Shown: positions 23,259 through 35,871, numbered from the stretch's first letter. The stretch: 64,000 nt of DNA from Ochotona curzoniae (GCF_017591425.1 NW_024466218.1:8610001-8674000); one strand, 5' to 3'. Made by a program: numbers and translations. The notes: generated from the sequence alone by a model not told the origin.

Positions 23259-24711
23259 GAGATAAACTCAACCAGAACTATGGCTTCAAATATCTCCCAG
23301 AAGTCAAGGAGGCCCAAAGACCTTTCTTCAAGCTCCAGACTAGCTGCTTTCTTGGAATCTTTACTTGAAGGCAGGGGTAACAACTGTCTGCTGTCTTTCC
23401 TGTGTTGTATCATCTCTATGCAGGCAGGAATTCGTATTCTAACTGTGTGTCTCCAGTACCTAGAACAATTCTGGGCCTTTAAAGTCAACATGCATTTGCC
23501 GGTTGAAGAGCTGGAAACTTCTTGTGGCTCATCAGTCGTGAAGGAATCAGGTAGATATTTTAAACATGTTGAGGTATTTTTTTAAAGACAAATTTTTCTT
23601 TAATTTCAATTTTAAAAGAATGTTGCACTTCAAAGCAACATAGCACTAGCCATTAAACTTTAACTTTGTTACTCTCTTGGAAGAAAAATCAGAACTAGCA
23701 CTTCCTTTTTTCAATGTGTGCTTTATTCCAGGTTATGATTCATTTCAGTTTAGACTTCTGTATACCACAAATAGAGGCATATCAATATTTCTTTCTAACA
23801 GTAATTGTGTCTTTTTATTCTCAAGTTGCCAGCGAGTTATCAATTCTTAGCTGCAAGTGTCTGCTTCGATGGCTTATTCTAATGGTCTAATTCATGATGA
23901 TTTTGAAGTGAAGAATAGAAGTAAAATTGTCAAAAGAAGTTTGAAATTTATCTTTTAAAAATGATTTCCTGGATAATAGGCACATTTATGAATAAACATA
24001 ATAGCTTCTCGTGTTTCTCTCCTTTGCTGGGAAGTTATAATCAAACACCTCATGTCTTTACACTCTCCACAGTTCTTACACAGATGTTATAAACAAAACT
24101 ACTTCTAATACTTCTAATTAAAGAAGATCATGACTTTCTACACTTATTTCTGGGCTAGGTATCTACCTAATTTTGTCATAATTCTCATCAGTTTATTTAA
24201 TCACTTGGGAGCTTGTTCACTAAAGATGTAAATTTTTCCCTACCTTTTATGTAAATTTCCTGAGGTTCCTATATAAAATGGTTCTTTGAATAGAATGAAT
24301 AATATTTTAATGATTCATGCAAGCTAGGTGTGATGGCTTTTAAAACTTCAGATGTAACAGACTACACATATTAAATATTTAGTTTGCGAAACATGGAGTG
24401 TAACTCAAACATTATTAGCTTCATGGAGGTTACAAGCTCACATTTCATACACTCACTTGTGCCTTTCAACATTTAAATGGCATCTTTGGTGTATACATTT
24501 AAAAATTAGTCAATTCTATATAGTAAAAATTCCATTAAAAGGTATATGTTCAGCACTGAAAGGTTCTGCATTTTAGTATTTTCTCAAACACTTTTGATTT
24601 GAATACAAAATATACCAATAAAAAGCTGCCACAGGTATTTTGAAAAAATGGTGCATGAAAACAGTATGTAGTAGAAGAAAGGAGGTTTCATACATATATA
24701 TTTATTTATAT
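23259..24711. other. No gene; AT-rich intron
   Basis: The first 300 bases include a 109-codon frame with no recognisable features; the rest is AT-rich. Confidence 0.45.
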
Positions 24712-25020
24712 ATATTTATTTATTCATTTTTATTGGAAAGGAAGATCAGATTTATGAAGAGAGGGAGAGACAGAGAGAAAGATCTTCCATCTGCTGGTTC
24801 ACTCCCCAAAAGTCTATAATGGTGAGAGCTGAGCTGATCCGAACCCAGGATCCAAAAGCATCTTCCGGGCTTCCCATGCAGGTACAAAATCCCAAGGCTT
24901 TGGGCCATCCTCTACTCTCTCCCAGGGAAGTGGAGCAGCCAGGACATGAACTGGCACCCATTTGGGATCCCAGCACTTGCAAGATAAGGATTTTGCCTTT
25001 GAGTCATCATGCCATGCCCA
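24712..25020 (-). mobile_element. C-SINE, younger type
   Basis: TTATTTATTCATTTTTATTGG at the tail, GGCTTTGGGCCATCCTCTAC inside, CACCCATTTGGGATCCCAGC at the head. Preceded by an AT-rich run. Confidence 0.85.
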
Positions 25021-25289
25021 GAAAGTTATATATTTTAAGACAGGAGGACATCTTAAAAGTCATAAAAATTTTATGTCTAACCATTTATTAGTAAATTAAA
25101 TCTTTTTAGAAAAGAGCTTGAAAGCATTACTTTTCTAAACAATGCTTTTTCATATAGATAATCCTTGATATGTTTTAGGGAGAGGTTTAAATTATATCAA
25201 GGCACTAGTGAAATAGAACTTGGTTAATTTCTGCAAATGCATCTTAGTAAGTTTAAAAATAATCGGCCTTGACTTCGCCTATATCTGCA

Positions 25290-25366
25290 GGTGTGACCAT
25301 CTGGGGAGTGAACCAGTGGATAAAAGACCTATATTTTCCTATAATTCTGCTTCTAAAATAAAGTTC
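25290..25366 (+). mobile_element. C-SINE 3' fragment
   Basis: Only the phrase CATCTGGGGAGTGAACCAGTGG and a short tail AAAATAAAG remain. The open frame starting at 25220 crosses it. Confidence 0.55.
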
Positions 25367-25684
25367 TCACAATTTTTCAATGTAAAGGTAGGGTGGTTTT
25401 GATGTCTCATAACCTGGACCACTGAAGAAACTAAAACTATATAAATACTTTTGTAAATAAGTGTGCTTTACTTGCAAGGATTTTCTGAAGTATAAAACCT
25501 CATTCTCCTTAATTATAAAACTAAGAAAGCACAAGAGCTTTGGCTAACATAATAACTGAGTTCAGTGAGCTGTCTGTCCCAGGCATTTCCCTGCTTTCCA
25601 GAAGTGTGTGGGTGGAGTGACTCATCCATCCACAAAGACACTGGTGCGTGTTGTGGGCCAAGATACCTTGCAGTCTGTGTGTGG

Positions 25685-25707
25685 TTTTTTTTTTTTTTTT
25701 TTTTTTT
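25685..25707. repeat. T23 homopolymer
   Basis: Twenty-three T after GTGTGTGG. It could be the complement of a poly-A tail, but no retroposon body is recognised to its right. Confidence 0.9.
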
Positions 25708-26023
25708 ACATTGAGTGGATTTCTAAGAAATAAGAATCTTGTTCCTAAATGTTGAAATGTCTACAGAACATGACTTAGTTGGACTTCCTGCTGAAGTGAT
25801 GTTAAAAAGAAAATCCTTTCAATGAACACTTTCTAAAATGCTTTAGTATGTCAGTGGATGTTGCTGGAGAAAATGCAGGAGATTTTCAGCAATCGGACTG
25901 GCTTCTGTCTGGGTGCCTGAAATAGTTGGTGGCATGGCTCCTCTAGTCAGTGCCTTCTCAATATCAGGGGTTGTCAAAGGACCTCACTTAACACGTACAA
26001 TGGGGAATGCACAGTCTTTTAAG

Positions 26024-26075
26024 AATGCAAAACAAATCAAGCACAGCAAATACAATTTAGCATTTCTCTGAGTAA
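26024..26075. repeat. 52-bp flanking direct repeat, left copy
   Basis: This segment (starting AATGCAAAACAAAT) recurs at 26432-26483 without gaps, 45 of 52 positions identical. The two copies bracket the L1-like insert. The length is well above the usual 7-20 bp for L1 target-site duplications. Confidence 0.85.
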
Positions 26076-26431
26076 TATATATTTTTTCTTTTTCTTCTCC
26101 CCACGGTGGACTTGTTGTACCCAAGGGGATACATCAAGGAAATGTAACAGAAATTAATATGTTCATTGGAAACAGAGAGAAATAAGTCCTCATACATGCA
26201 CTACAGGAATGGACTCACAACGAAATGACTGACAATCTCCTACATTATTGCGAGACACCCCCGTGGCAGCATGACAGACTTATGAAAATTCATGAAAGAC
26301 ACCCATTGTAAGACTGGAGGGGAGAAGAGAGGGAAGGGGAGGGAACTTGAGGAGGCAAAACGGAGACCCCAGTTCCAACTAAACTGTACCAACTGTATCA
26401 ACTAAACTGTATGAACTAAGAAAAAGAAAAA
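26076..26431 (+). mobile_element. Probable 5'-truncated L1-type 3' end
   Basis: This 356-bp insert ends in an A-rich tail (AAGAAAAAGAAAAAA) and contains a G-rich polypurine run (GGAGGGGAGAAGAGAGGGAAGGGG), a typical feature of mammalian L1 3' UTRs. The phrase CAACTAAACTGTA occurs twice near its end. It is bracketed by 52-bp direct repeats, one on each side. No coding sequence remains. It could instead be another poly-A retroposon. Confidence 0.5.
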
Positions 26432-26483
26432 AATGCAAAACAAATGAAGTACAGCAAATACATTTTAGTTTTTTTCTGGGTAA
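26432..26483. repeat. 52-bp flanking direct repeat, right copy
   Basis: Right-hand partner of the repeat at 26024-26075. Seven substitutions separate the copies, so the duplication is old. Confidence 0.85.
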
Positions 26484-26873
26484 GATTCTATACATCCATT
26501 AATCTCTGCATGTATTGAAATAGATAGTCTGTAAAGAATGGATATTGCTAAACTCAGAGTACATTCTGGAATACCTCTATCCTTACTGCCCCACCCCTTC
26601 TTAAAAATATTGTTGGTATTCACTTCATCATTTGCCTGCTGCTCCTACAAGTGGAACAGCCAGCTTTATGGACTTGGTCAAAAAAACTGTTACACATTAG
26701 GAACTGAAAAAAAAAATAGATAATGCCAATAAATACAGTACACTGTCAGGCAATGAGGTCAGCTCTTCAATGCATGAAATTCTGCCCACTAATTCATGAG
26801 GAAGACGGTACTTTCCTGGGAAGCCCAGATGTGCACTTACTGTGTACACACAGTTGGAAGTTAAGTGACTTTA

Positions 26874-27089
<216 letters not shown>

Positions 27090-27535
27090 TCACTGTGGTG
27101 ACAGCATCCTCTTTGTTCATGCCAACCCTCTTAATTAGATTTTTGTTCATCGTCACTTGTTTTAAAAGTTGGCATGGCAACAGACTTCGTAAAACCAGCA
27201 CACATTATATGTGTGTTTAGATATCAGTTTAAAGATCAAAACAGGGTTTTTTCCCCTTTTGCTTATATTCTGAGGCTCTTATCAGAGACGCCAAAATCAG
27301 ACTGATGTGGATGCTTACTTGTCATTTGATCCTGAAAGTGAAAGCTTCACTGCTCATGGTTTTTGACAGTGCATTGTCATTCAGTTGTAGTAACACCTGC
27401 ATATATTATAACCTAAAAGCAAGGCCTCAATAATAATCCAGCAGAACTATTTTTTTAAGTTAGCACTTAGGAATTTGTAAATAGAATAACATAATATACT
27501 AGATTCCTGACTTTCACAGAATTTATATTTTTGGC

Positions 27536-27848
27536 TTTATTTTTTATTTATTTCATTTGAGAGATGCACACATATACATTCATGGCAGAGATAAACACAG
27601 TGATCCTGCATTTGCTGGTTCATCCCCTAGATGCCTGCAGCAGTCAGGACTGGATCAGCCACAGGCCAAGAAATCGGAACGCGGGGTCTCTCATGTGGGT
27701 GGCTGAGACCCAAATATTTGAGCCATGACCTGCAGCCACTTAGGATGAGCATGAGTAGGAAGCGCCATTTGAAGCAGCATAGCCAGGACTCAAGCCAGAC
27801 ACCGTAATGTGGGATGTAGGTGTCATTTCAATACTGTGTTACAAACCC
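27536..27848 (-). mobile_element. C-SINE, older type
   Basis: TTTATTTATTTCATTTGAGAG at the tail, CTCATGTGGGTGGCTGAGAC and GAGTAGGAAGCGCCATTTG inside. Confidence 0.72.
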
Positions 27849-28366
27849 TGATACTTTTGGAACCTGAACACAATTTAATGATGTGTGAATCACATCAGGA
27901 GTTCAAGAGCTGCTGGACACTGCTGAGGCACAGCGTGAAGAACGAACAGAGAGGCCGGCTGTAGAGAGAGTGCCATACTCCTTCCCTCTTACATTACTGT
28001 GGATGGAATTCATGTGAGTGGTGTATAGTATCATAGTATTCACAATGTGGAAGACGTGTGAAGAACTTGAATGTATTCTTTAAAATGTCAAGCATCTATT
28101 ATGTTGTTTACACCACATCAATATTTATGACACTGCTGCTACATTCTGGAGTTGTATTCAGTCTAGAACAAGAGCCCATCAAGTCAAGGACACAAGGTTT
28201 CTTAGCACTTAGTTTCTGAATTCTGTTTACAGCAACATAAAAGCTGTCAGGAGGCAGATCTCAGCATATGTCTACCCAGCATTAGGCAGAAATTGGACAA
28301 TTCTTATTCATACACTCACACACACTTTTGGTGTCTATCAGGTAGACCAGATATCCCAACAGGAGA

Positions 28367-28407
<41 letters not shown>

Positions 28408-28639
28408 CAATCACAGTAAGGAAGTGAGCAGTGTGCACATGTCAGAAGGTGACAGGTGCCACTAAAAATGGGACAGAGCAGGAGGATGAGAATGTAGGGT
28501 GGCCAGAGCAGGTGCTGCTGAGAAGGCAGGTGAGAATGAGACATAGCGGGAACTGGGGATGGAGTTCTCTGAACCGTAAATTGTAAATACAAGCAACTGT
28601 CTCCTTATGAGACTCAGCTAGGCCTGTTGCCAAGGTGGC
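27849..28639. other. No gene recognised
   Basis: Contains the (TA)17 tract. The right end may already belong to the ancient LINE. Confidence 0.4.
28371..28404. repeat. (TA)17 microsatellite
   Basis: Pure 34-base TA run. The minus-strand Ile-Tyr frame is an artefact. Confidence 0.95.
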
Positions 28640-29104
28640 TGCTGTATGAGGAATATCAGGCGATCGGGAAGACAGGCTGTCAGGGAGGTAAAGGATGGTC
28701 AGATCATCAAGGCTGATAGCAACTCTGCTCTCCAACTCAGTGAAGAAAGCGTGACGTCACTGGTGCCGCAGAGGATCCTTGTGGTGGTTATGTTGAGAAG
28801 ATTGCAAAGGTGCAAGACAGAGAAGCAGGAACAGCAGGGAGGAGGTATGAGACAATTGGCATGAAGTCATGAAAAAGTGTTCCAAGCAACTGAAGAAACT
28901 GTTCCCATGAAGCGAGTCAGTGCAGGCTTGAAGGATGGAGGGAAAATCAGGAGTTTAATCTAAGATGTCTACTGGATGCACAAATGGAGAAAGCTCAAAA
29001 GCTCTTAGATGGATATACAAACAGGGAAGCAAGGACAGGTCTCTGGTTGGAAATGATCAGTTGGAACTCGTCAATATACTGATGCTATTTAAAGCCATCC
29101 CACT
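28640..29104 (-). mobile_element. Ancient L2/CR1-class LINE segment 1
   Basis: The G+A-rich plus strand looks like the antisense of a mammalian-wide L2-type ORF2. It ends GATGCTATTTAAAGCCATCC, preceded by the TTGGATATA-like stretch TTAGATGGATATACAAAC. The series continues after a C-SINE at 29105-29391. Assignment is by remembered phrases only. Confidence 0.5.
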
Positions 29105-29391
29105 GGACCCCGTATTGTGGTGAAGTGGGCTCAGCTTCCATCAGTGACATCAGCAGCATCCATGAGTGCTGGTTCAAGTTCCTTCTGATCCAGCTCCTTG
29201 CTAATGCACCTGAGAAAGCAGCAAGATGACTCAAATACTTGGGTCCCGGCACTCATGTGGGAGACCCGGGCAAAGACTTAGCACCAGGCTTCAGTGTTGT
29301 TCGGCTCTGGCTATTATGGCCATTTAGGGAGTGAAGCACTGGATGGAACATTTCTTTAAGTCCGCCTGTCAAACAAATAAATATTTTTTTA
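29105..29391 (+). mobile_element. C-SINE, older type
   Basis: TCTGATCCAGCTCCTTGCTAA, CACTCATGTGGGAGACCCGG and the tail CCTGTCAAACAAATAAATA. It interrupts the ancient LINE. Confidence 0.78.
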
Positions 29392-29721
29392 GGAAGCGAT
29401 GCCCTTTCCAGGACAATGCTCTCATGTTTGAGACAAGATAGTGAAGAGTTCTATGGGTTATGTCCAAGGAGACAGAGATGGACTAGTAGGGGAATGAGGT
29501 CAACCAGAAGGGTGTGCATCCTTGAAGCCAGCATGCTTCAAGAAACGGAGGGATCTCAAGATAGGACACTGCAATGTGGACTAAGAACTGTGATTTAACA
29601 ATTTGTATTTAACTAGGAGCTTTGATAAGAGCAGGGGAATGGCTGCTCTAGAAGCCTGATGGACCAGCATTTCAGGGAGCCCAAAGAATGAGGTGAAGAT
29701 GCCAGTGTAGCACTTTAGAAT
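29392..29721 (-). mobile_element. Ancient L2/CR1-class LINE segment 2
   Basis: Continuation of segment 1 past the inserted C-SINE. Phrases such as GAAGCCAGCATGCTTCAAGAA and TTTGATAAGAGCAGGGG...AGAAGCCTGATGG fit the same antisense LINE. Short open frames here are not credible genes. Confidence 0.45.
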
Positions 29722-29957
29722 GCCTGGACTAGATTTAATACTTCAGTTGCTGCTTTCAGCTGCCTGCCAACACAGACCCTGGGACTTAGGGTGATTGAGC
29801 CCAAGTGAATGGGTTCCTTCTACCCACATGGGAGACTTAGACCGAATTCCTAGCTTTTAGCTTTGGTCCTGGCCTAACCTCCATTGTGGCAGGCATTTGG
29901 GGAGTGAACCAGTGGATGGGGAGGGCTCTCTCTGCCACTCAAATAAAATTTAAAAAG
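29722..29957 (+). mobile_element. C-SINE, older type
   Basis: ACCCACATGGGAGACTTAGAC, GGCATTTGGGGAGTGAACCAG, tail CACTCAAATAAAATTTAAAA. It interrupts the ancient LINE. Confidence 0.72.
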
Positions 29958-30420
29958 AGGAGACTGAAAAGGAAGACATCAAGAATCACAAGAATGAATA
30001 TCACATATTTGGGGAGTTCTGCTAGAGAGGGAAGAGACATGATATGGTGGCTACAGGCAGGAAGTAGAAGTGGAGTTCAGGTTATGTTTGTTCTCTTTAA
30101 TATGATGGATGTTGATGGAACAACCAATAGGGAGAGGCTGATGATGGGGGGTGGAATTATTGGAGCATTGCTGTTGAGCAGGCAAAGGGCATGTATCTAA
30201 CATGGGAATGCAGGGGCAGCCTTGAGACAGTCTAGGCAGCTTCTCTCTGGGTCCTTTTCATTACTAGAAAATTTGTAGCTGAAGTTGGAAGGAAGGTGTC
30301 AGGTAGGTTAGGGTTGGCTAGGCTTTGCCACAGCATCAGCTGCCAGAGGCTGACACTGGGGGCTAAATCTGTCAAGTCAAACCACAGTACCACCTGGAGA
30401 GTGCATAATCCGGGAGTGGG
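29958..30420 (-). mobile_element. Ancient L2/CR1-class LINE segment 3
   Basis: Third piece after another C-SINE, with GGGGAGTTCTGCTAGAGAGG and AGGGAGAGGCTGATGATGG. Very decayed. The boundary toward 31000 is unclear. Confidence 0.4.
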
Positions 30421-31674
30421 AGTGGTCTAGGAGGGAAATAGTGGGCACCTCCCTGTTGGGTTACCGCTCCCACTGGAAAGCATGAAAACCAGGACAGGGG
30501 CAGGGGTGGCTAGACAGAACAGCACCCACCAGTATGTGTGTGGGCTGGATAACAGGGCAGGTTGGGTCGCACTAGGTTTCAATGCATTCAAAGCAAACCA
30601 GAGGGTGGGGCTGTGAGCCTCTCCAGCTAAGGTCAGACACACGGGGACAAGCACTAAATAGGCAGAGATCTGCACCCCAATAAAGGCTGTGACACTGCTA
30701 AATGAGTATGACAAGTGAGAAGCGTGAAGGAAAGGCAAGTGCAAGGGAGTGATTATGAACAACAGGCTGAGTAAAGAGGGACCCAAGATCTTGGGTGGGA
30801 GGAAGAGGGACACTGAGAAAAATAGTATGATCAATGCATTTTGGATTATGATGGAGTAGTTTTTTTTCTACTCTAGAAGAGTGAGCACAAAAGCTAGGCA
30901 GAAGAGAGTGGCTGAGTTAAAATATCTCCTGGAATCCAAAACCGTAAGAAGAACTTTCCAGGGATTAATTCAAGTCAAGGGTAGCTCAGATGAGCATTGG
31001 AAATTATTTCCCAAGACAAAACAGACAAGCTTTCAGGATCATGATAGGACCGACTGGGGGCAAAAGTAGTCAACAGTGGTTTTAAAATCTGTAGGTCTAT
31101 TTGGTTGGAATTTCTGGAATCCAAGGAGAGAGGCACAAGGTATTTTCCTGCAATTCTAATGATCGGAATGATTATTTGCATTTTCTAATTTGTTAGATGA
31201 GTAAGAAAGGAAATTGCAGATTTGGAACCTGAACACAATTCAAGCCATCTATCACAAAACTAAGTAGAGTTTCACAAAAAGATGACATCACCTTTAAGAA
31301 TATGACAGAATTTATGTTAAATTTGTGATTAACATTTTAGAAAATTTTCCTAAGATATAGGGATCTGCATGTATGCCAGCCACTCATAAGGTGGTTGGTA
31401 GTATATGCCAGCCACTCATTAGGTATTTGGCAGATATTAAAATCTCTGAGTCCAAGGATTATCTAAAAGCTACATGCCTATAAAATTCTGCTACCCCTTC
31501 AGAAATGCATACGTGGGCCAAAGATGCATTAGTGTGTCCTAACATTATTCTTTAATGTACCAGATATTACTTTATATATTAGTCTTGTTTAACAGAAATA
31601 GTGCAAATCACTTAATGCTGTTAAATGTTCTACTAATCACAGTTTTTAAAAAGGGAGAAAGAAGTGAAATTATG
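30421..31674. other. No gene recognised
   Basis: The 135-codon minus frame at 30427-30834 is hydrophobic because the plus strand is GA-rich, and it probably lies in decayed LINE sequence. Contains the 32-bp duplication. Confidence 0.4.
31372..31435. repeat. 32-bp duplicated unit
   Basis: TATGCCAGCCACTCAT(A/T)AGG starts at 31372 and again at 31404, two diverged copies in tandem. Confidence 0.85.
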
Positions 31675-31991
31675 TTAGATTTATTTATCTTTACCAGAAA
31701 GTCAGATTTACAGAGAGAAGGAGAAACATATATGAGATACAGATTTTCCATGTACCGGTTCACACCACAAGCAGCTGCAATGGCCAGAGCTGAGCCAAAG
31801 CCATGGGCTTCCTGTGGGTCTACCACATGGGTGCAGGGTTCCGAGGCTTTGGACCATGCTTCATTGCTTTCCATGGTACAAACAAGGTGCTGGAGGTGAA
31901 ATGGAGCAGTTAGGACAGGAACCGGTGTTCATATGCGATCCCAGTGTGTGCAAGGTGAGGACGTGAGCCACTAGGCTAACATGCTGGGCGC
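31675..31991 (-). mobile_element. C-SINE, younger type
   Basis: GATTTATTTATCTTTACCAG at the tail, ACCACATGGGTGCAGGGTTCC inside, TTCATATGCGATCCCAGTG at the head. TGAAATTA flanks both sides as a possible short target-site repeat. Confidence 0.83.
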
Positions 31992-32394
31992 TGAAATTAA
32001 TTTCAGCAGTAAGTAATTTAAGTGAATTCACTATAAATTCATCAAAACATCATGAATAATATAAGTGCCAGTCTTATCCTCATGGACCATTGTCATCCAG
32101 ATGAGCACCATTTTATACTTTTCCTACCACATGCAGTCAGAGGTCACCATGTTGGACAGGTTACCATGTTGGTTTGCATTCTTGTGAAACTGTGATTGTA
32201 GACACTGCTCAAGCCCTTAAAGGACAACAGAGCCATGCTGGAGAATCACAATAGCTCCTGACCAAATAATAATTCTCCTTATATCCTATCTGCAAGGATG
32301 GCTGAACTTTTGATTCAAATAGTGGTGTCTTGGATTCTTGGTAGAACCACTTTTATCCTCTTTTATCCTTGAGTCTCCTTTGTTAAGCATTCTT

Positions 32395-32702
32395 TTTTTT
32401 TTTAAAGATTTATTTATTTTTATCGGAAAGTCAGATATACAGAGAGGAGGAGAGACAGAATGGAAGATCTTCCATTCACTGATTCATTCCCCAAGTGGCT
32501 TCAATGGCCGAGCTGAGCTAATCTGAAGCCAGGAACCAGGTGCAGGGTCCCAAGGGTTTGGGCCATCCTTGACTGCTTTTCCAAGGCCACAATCAGGGAG
32601 CTAGAAGGGAAGCAGCACTGTTGGAATTAGAAGCAGTGCCCATATGGGATCCTGGCATATGCAAGGCAAGGGCTTTAGCCACTAGACTACTGCAATGGGG
32701 CC
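32395..32702 (-). mobile_element. C-SINE, younger type, with target-site repeats
   Basis: TTTATTTATTTTTATCGGAAAG tail and CCCATATGGGATCCTGGC head. Flanked by TGTTAAGCATTCTT (32381-32394) and TGTTAAGTATTCTT (32703-32716), one mismatch in 14. Confidence 0.9.
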
Positions 32703-32716
32703 TGTTAAGTATTCTT

Positions 32717-33934
32717 AAGCGATTTTTTCATTGCGTCCAGGATCCTACAATAGTACATTTTGGTAAGTAGACCAAAGGCAGGCAGGGCCAGGGCATCAGT
32801 AACTAATCTGCATGTTCATTTGTGTTTGTCACCTCATTGGACAGGAAGATTTTAGAACCAATGGGGCACTTAAGATACACAGAAGAGAGAATGAGATTTA
32901 AAAGGTAAAGCAACCTTTATCGATTTTAATGTTTGAAATATGGATGGCTTAATGAATATCCTCTTTTTCATAGTTTCCCCCAGACTGTGCTTCTGTGCAC
33001 ATGTATTGTATTAAAAACATTCACCTATGATATGTTAAATTATCTAAAACCAAATATCTACTTTCTGTTACTTATATTGCACAAATGCTTTTAAACTCTA
33101 AATAACCTAAACCTATTAAATGTCTTTTTAATGTAACACTGTTCTTATCCAGCCACAGAATGTTTGTTTATTACTAAGACTCCACTGTGGACATAACTAA
33201 ACTGTGTCCCTCTCCCAGCCCCTAATCTTGAAGAATTACATTACAGTAAATGTGACACAGGAGACACACACAATTTGAAAGATATTAGAGCTAACATTAA
33301 TCAACAAAGAACTAATTCCATGCAAATCATCATAAAAATGTGTAAGCTAAAAAAAGAGGGAGAGATTAAAGGGTTTTAGACTGAAAAAGATCCTTGCATT
33401 TTATCTAACACACCCCCTCTTGGCTGCACTGTAACTAAATGGAAACAGAATCCCTAGAATAATAAGCATCCACTACCATCCACTGTTTACACCCATGTTC
33501 CCAGTCTGCCCTATCCCATTAATGTTTCCAGACCAATTACTCCCTGGCATTCTGGGCCTGTCAACAAAGGGGCTCTTCATAGATCTCTTTAATTCAGTCT
33601 TTGTTTAGAGGTTGACATGTCCGAGTACCAGCTGAGGTCTACCAGATGATGGATCAAATCAAATACCTGAGAGATATCCAGTGATGGAGAGGCTACTGGA
33701 ATTCACTTCCTGCAGACACCCTTTGTCTATTTGACACAAACCATCCTCACATTCATTCACAGACTGAATCTACCTAAGTTCTGTTTCCTGGCCTCTTGGT
33801 GGTTCTCCCAGCTACACAGTGCAAGACATGAAGCCAAACTGCTGCTGCAGCCACTGCCGACACCAGCACCGCACAACCTAGTGCAACATGTAAACACCGG
33901 GTCACAGTATGTATGTGACTTCTTGTTGCATGGT
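32717..33934. other. No gene recognised
   Basis: SINE-free intron before MER20. Confidence 0.45.
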
Positions 33935-34085
33935 AAACCTCTATTGTAAATATTTTAGGCTACATGCTCTCTACTGTAACTATTCAAGTAGCTACAGACA
34001 ACACATAAATGAATGAGAGCAGATGCATTCCAATTTGACTTTATTTACAAAAATAGGCAACAGGTCAGATCTGCGATCAGACTAA
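33935..34085 (+). mobile_element. MER20 (hAT-Charlie MITE)
   Basis: Diagnostic MER20 phrases are in order: TTGTAAATATTTTAGGCTAC, ACTGTAACTATTCAAGTAGC, ACAACACATAAATGAATGAG, then TTTATTTACAAAAATAGGC. It is a non-autonomous DNA transposon fossil common to placental mammals. Terminal repeats are eroded. MER20 copies can carry regulatory activity in other mammals, but nothing here shows this. Confidence 0.85.
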
Positions 34086-35871
34086 GTCTACCAATCACTG
34101 TCCCACTAGTAGCTGAGAAACAGCACATGAGAAGTGATAACCAGTCATTTTCTTTCCACACTACTAAACATTACACCTGAGTCTCTTGCTCACCACGCCA
34201 CTACATCCTGCATGTTTTTTCTTAGCAGGGCAGTTTTCTTTTAACGGGAGTGTAAAATCAACAAGGATATGTTGTAGACACGTACTTGCATTTCAAGAAT
34301 GAGGCAAATAACCAGAAAACAGGAATGCCTATATTTTCTCACTATGCTTGGCAAGACCAATCTCTGTAAACATTTACTTAGCTTGTATTCTTTCACAAAA
34401 GGGCGTGACATTCTCAGATTAACTTTGAGTACTCTGGAAAAGGCACTGAGCTATCGTGTTACCATGTTTTCTGTGACTGTTGTGGCCCGAATTCCCAACT
34501 CCTCGGAGTCAGACCTTAGAGACAATCTAGAGTTAAGAGACAGCTCCTTGCCAAGAGTAAAATCAATTTACATAACACATATTCCCACAACCCCCACATG
34601 GAGGAACTAATTTTTTAACAGACCATTTCATGAATAACAGTCTTTTGTGCCACCAAATGAAAACAGGTGGAGAGGGTGGAAACATCTGTTCTGAGCTGTT
34701 ACTGTCAGCCTCAGTTCTTGAAGAGGGAGGAAACTGCATTGTCTTTCAACAGCTTTGATGATTTCATGATACGTCTACCGTCATGAGAGCTGTTCCACCT
34801 GCAGGCTCCTGAAACTCCCAGGAACTAGTCAGCAACAAGGTCATGTTCACCCATTACAGTTCAAATGCATTTAAGAATTTCTGAAAGGGAAAGATTGAGG
34901 CTATATCTCACGATGTATTTCTAAAACCATATTTCATAATTAATGTTGATTAAAAAAAACCTTCCATCCAGAAAATTCTCATTTTCTGGGCATGCGCCTT
35001 AAGATAACTGCAGTGATTTACCCTGCCCTGAATAAGCACTAAGCATAGCTAAGAGGCTCCATACAGTCTCTTCTGGATCTAAGTGTCCAGCACCTGTTCA
35101 ATGGTGAAGAAGGTCTCCTCTACTACAGCACACGCTCCTGTATTTACGACAGGAACAGCATTTGTCAAAAGTGAAAAACAGCTGCACATTTCACTACTCA
35201 GAGCAACTAAAGTGAGATGTGCAGAAGTGACAGGGAGAATTGGAGATGGTAGAATTCGGGTTCAACAAGTTTGCTATTTGCTGGGAGGTTTAAGACCACA
35301 GCAGTCAGTGCAGACGTAGCTCTGTCACTAGCAAAGATGGAGCTTTCTGTGAGTTACGCTTCACTGGTCCCATCACTGCTGACACCATGGCACATGGTAA
35401 ATCCTCTTTTACGGCTCTATCTGTACCATCCACCTTCCTTTAGCCCCGTGGCCCTCTTTATGTGTGTCAATAAAGAGAAATGCAATGAGAACCTTCTCCT
35501 GCAGTGTCCACTTGTGGGTTGATAACTCAGGTGTATAACAGCATTCTTCTTCATTGCCAGGAGCAGAAGCACATTGCAGAAGTCATCCCAAGTTATAAAA
35601 TAGAAAATAAAGCAAGAGCAACAAGCATGGTGTCAGAACATCCAAGCAGCTGAAGGATGGATAAACTAAGCAAAATGGTTAACAAAAGAGAATCCTTGAA
35701 TACTGAAAATGCCTTGAAGTGGATGGAGTGGGCATCCTGGAGTTACTCAGTCTGGTCCTCCAGCTCATACTATCAATGCAAGGTATGACACCAGTGCTTC
35801 CTAAACAAAGAATGTGCAAATGAAAAATAATATATTTAATTTTTATAAAACCAGATATACAAATTTTTATT
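34086..35871. other. No gene identified; possible retrocopy at 35080-35490
   Basis: From about 35080 two overlapping frames (78 and 83 codons) run into TGTGTCAATAAAGAGAAATG, which holds an AATAAA signal. There is no poly-A tail and I cannot name a parent gene. Confidence 0.3.

Larger units (their letters stand above)
25021..26023. other. No gene; AT-rich intron
   Basis: Holds a C-SINE scrap and the T23 run. Confidence 0.45.

Noticed and set aside
28338..28592. Minus-strand frame with Ile-Tyr repeats
   Set aside because: Driven by the (TA)17 tract.
30427..30834. 135-codon hydrophobic minus frame that could pass as a membrane protein
   Set aside because: Hydrophobicity results from the GA-rich opposite strand; no known family and the region looks like decayed LINE.
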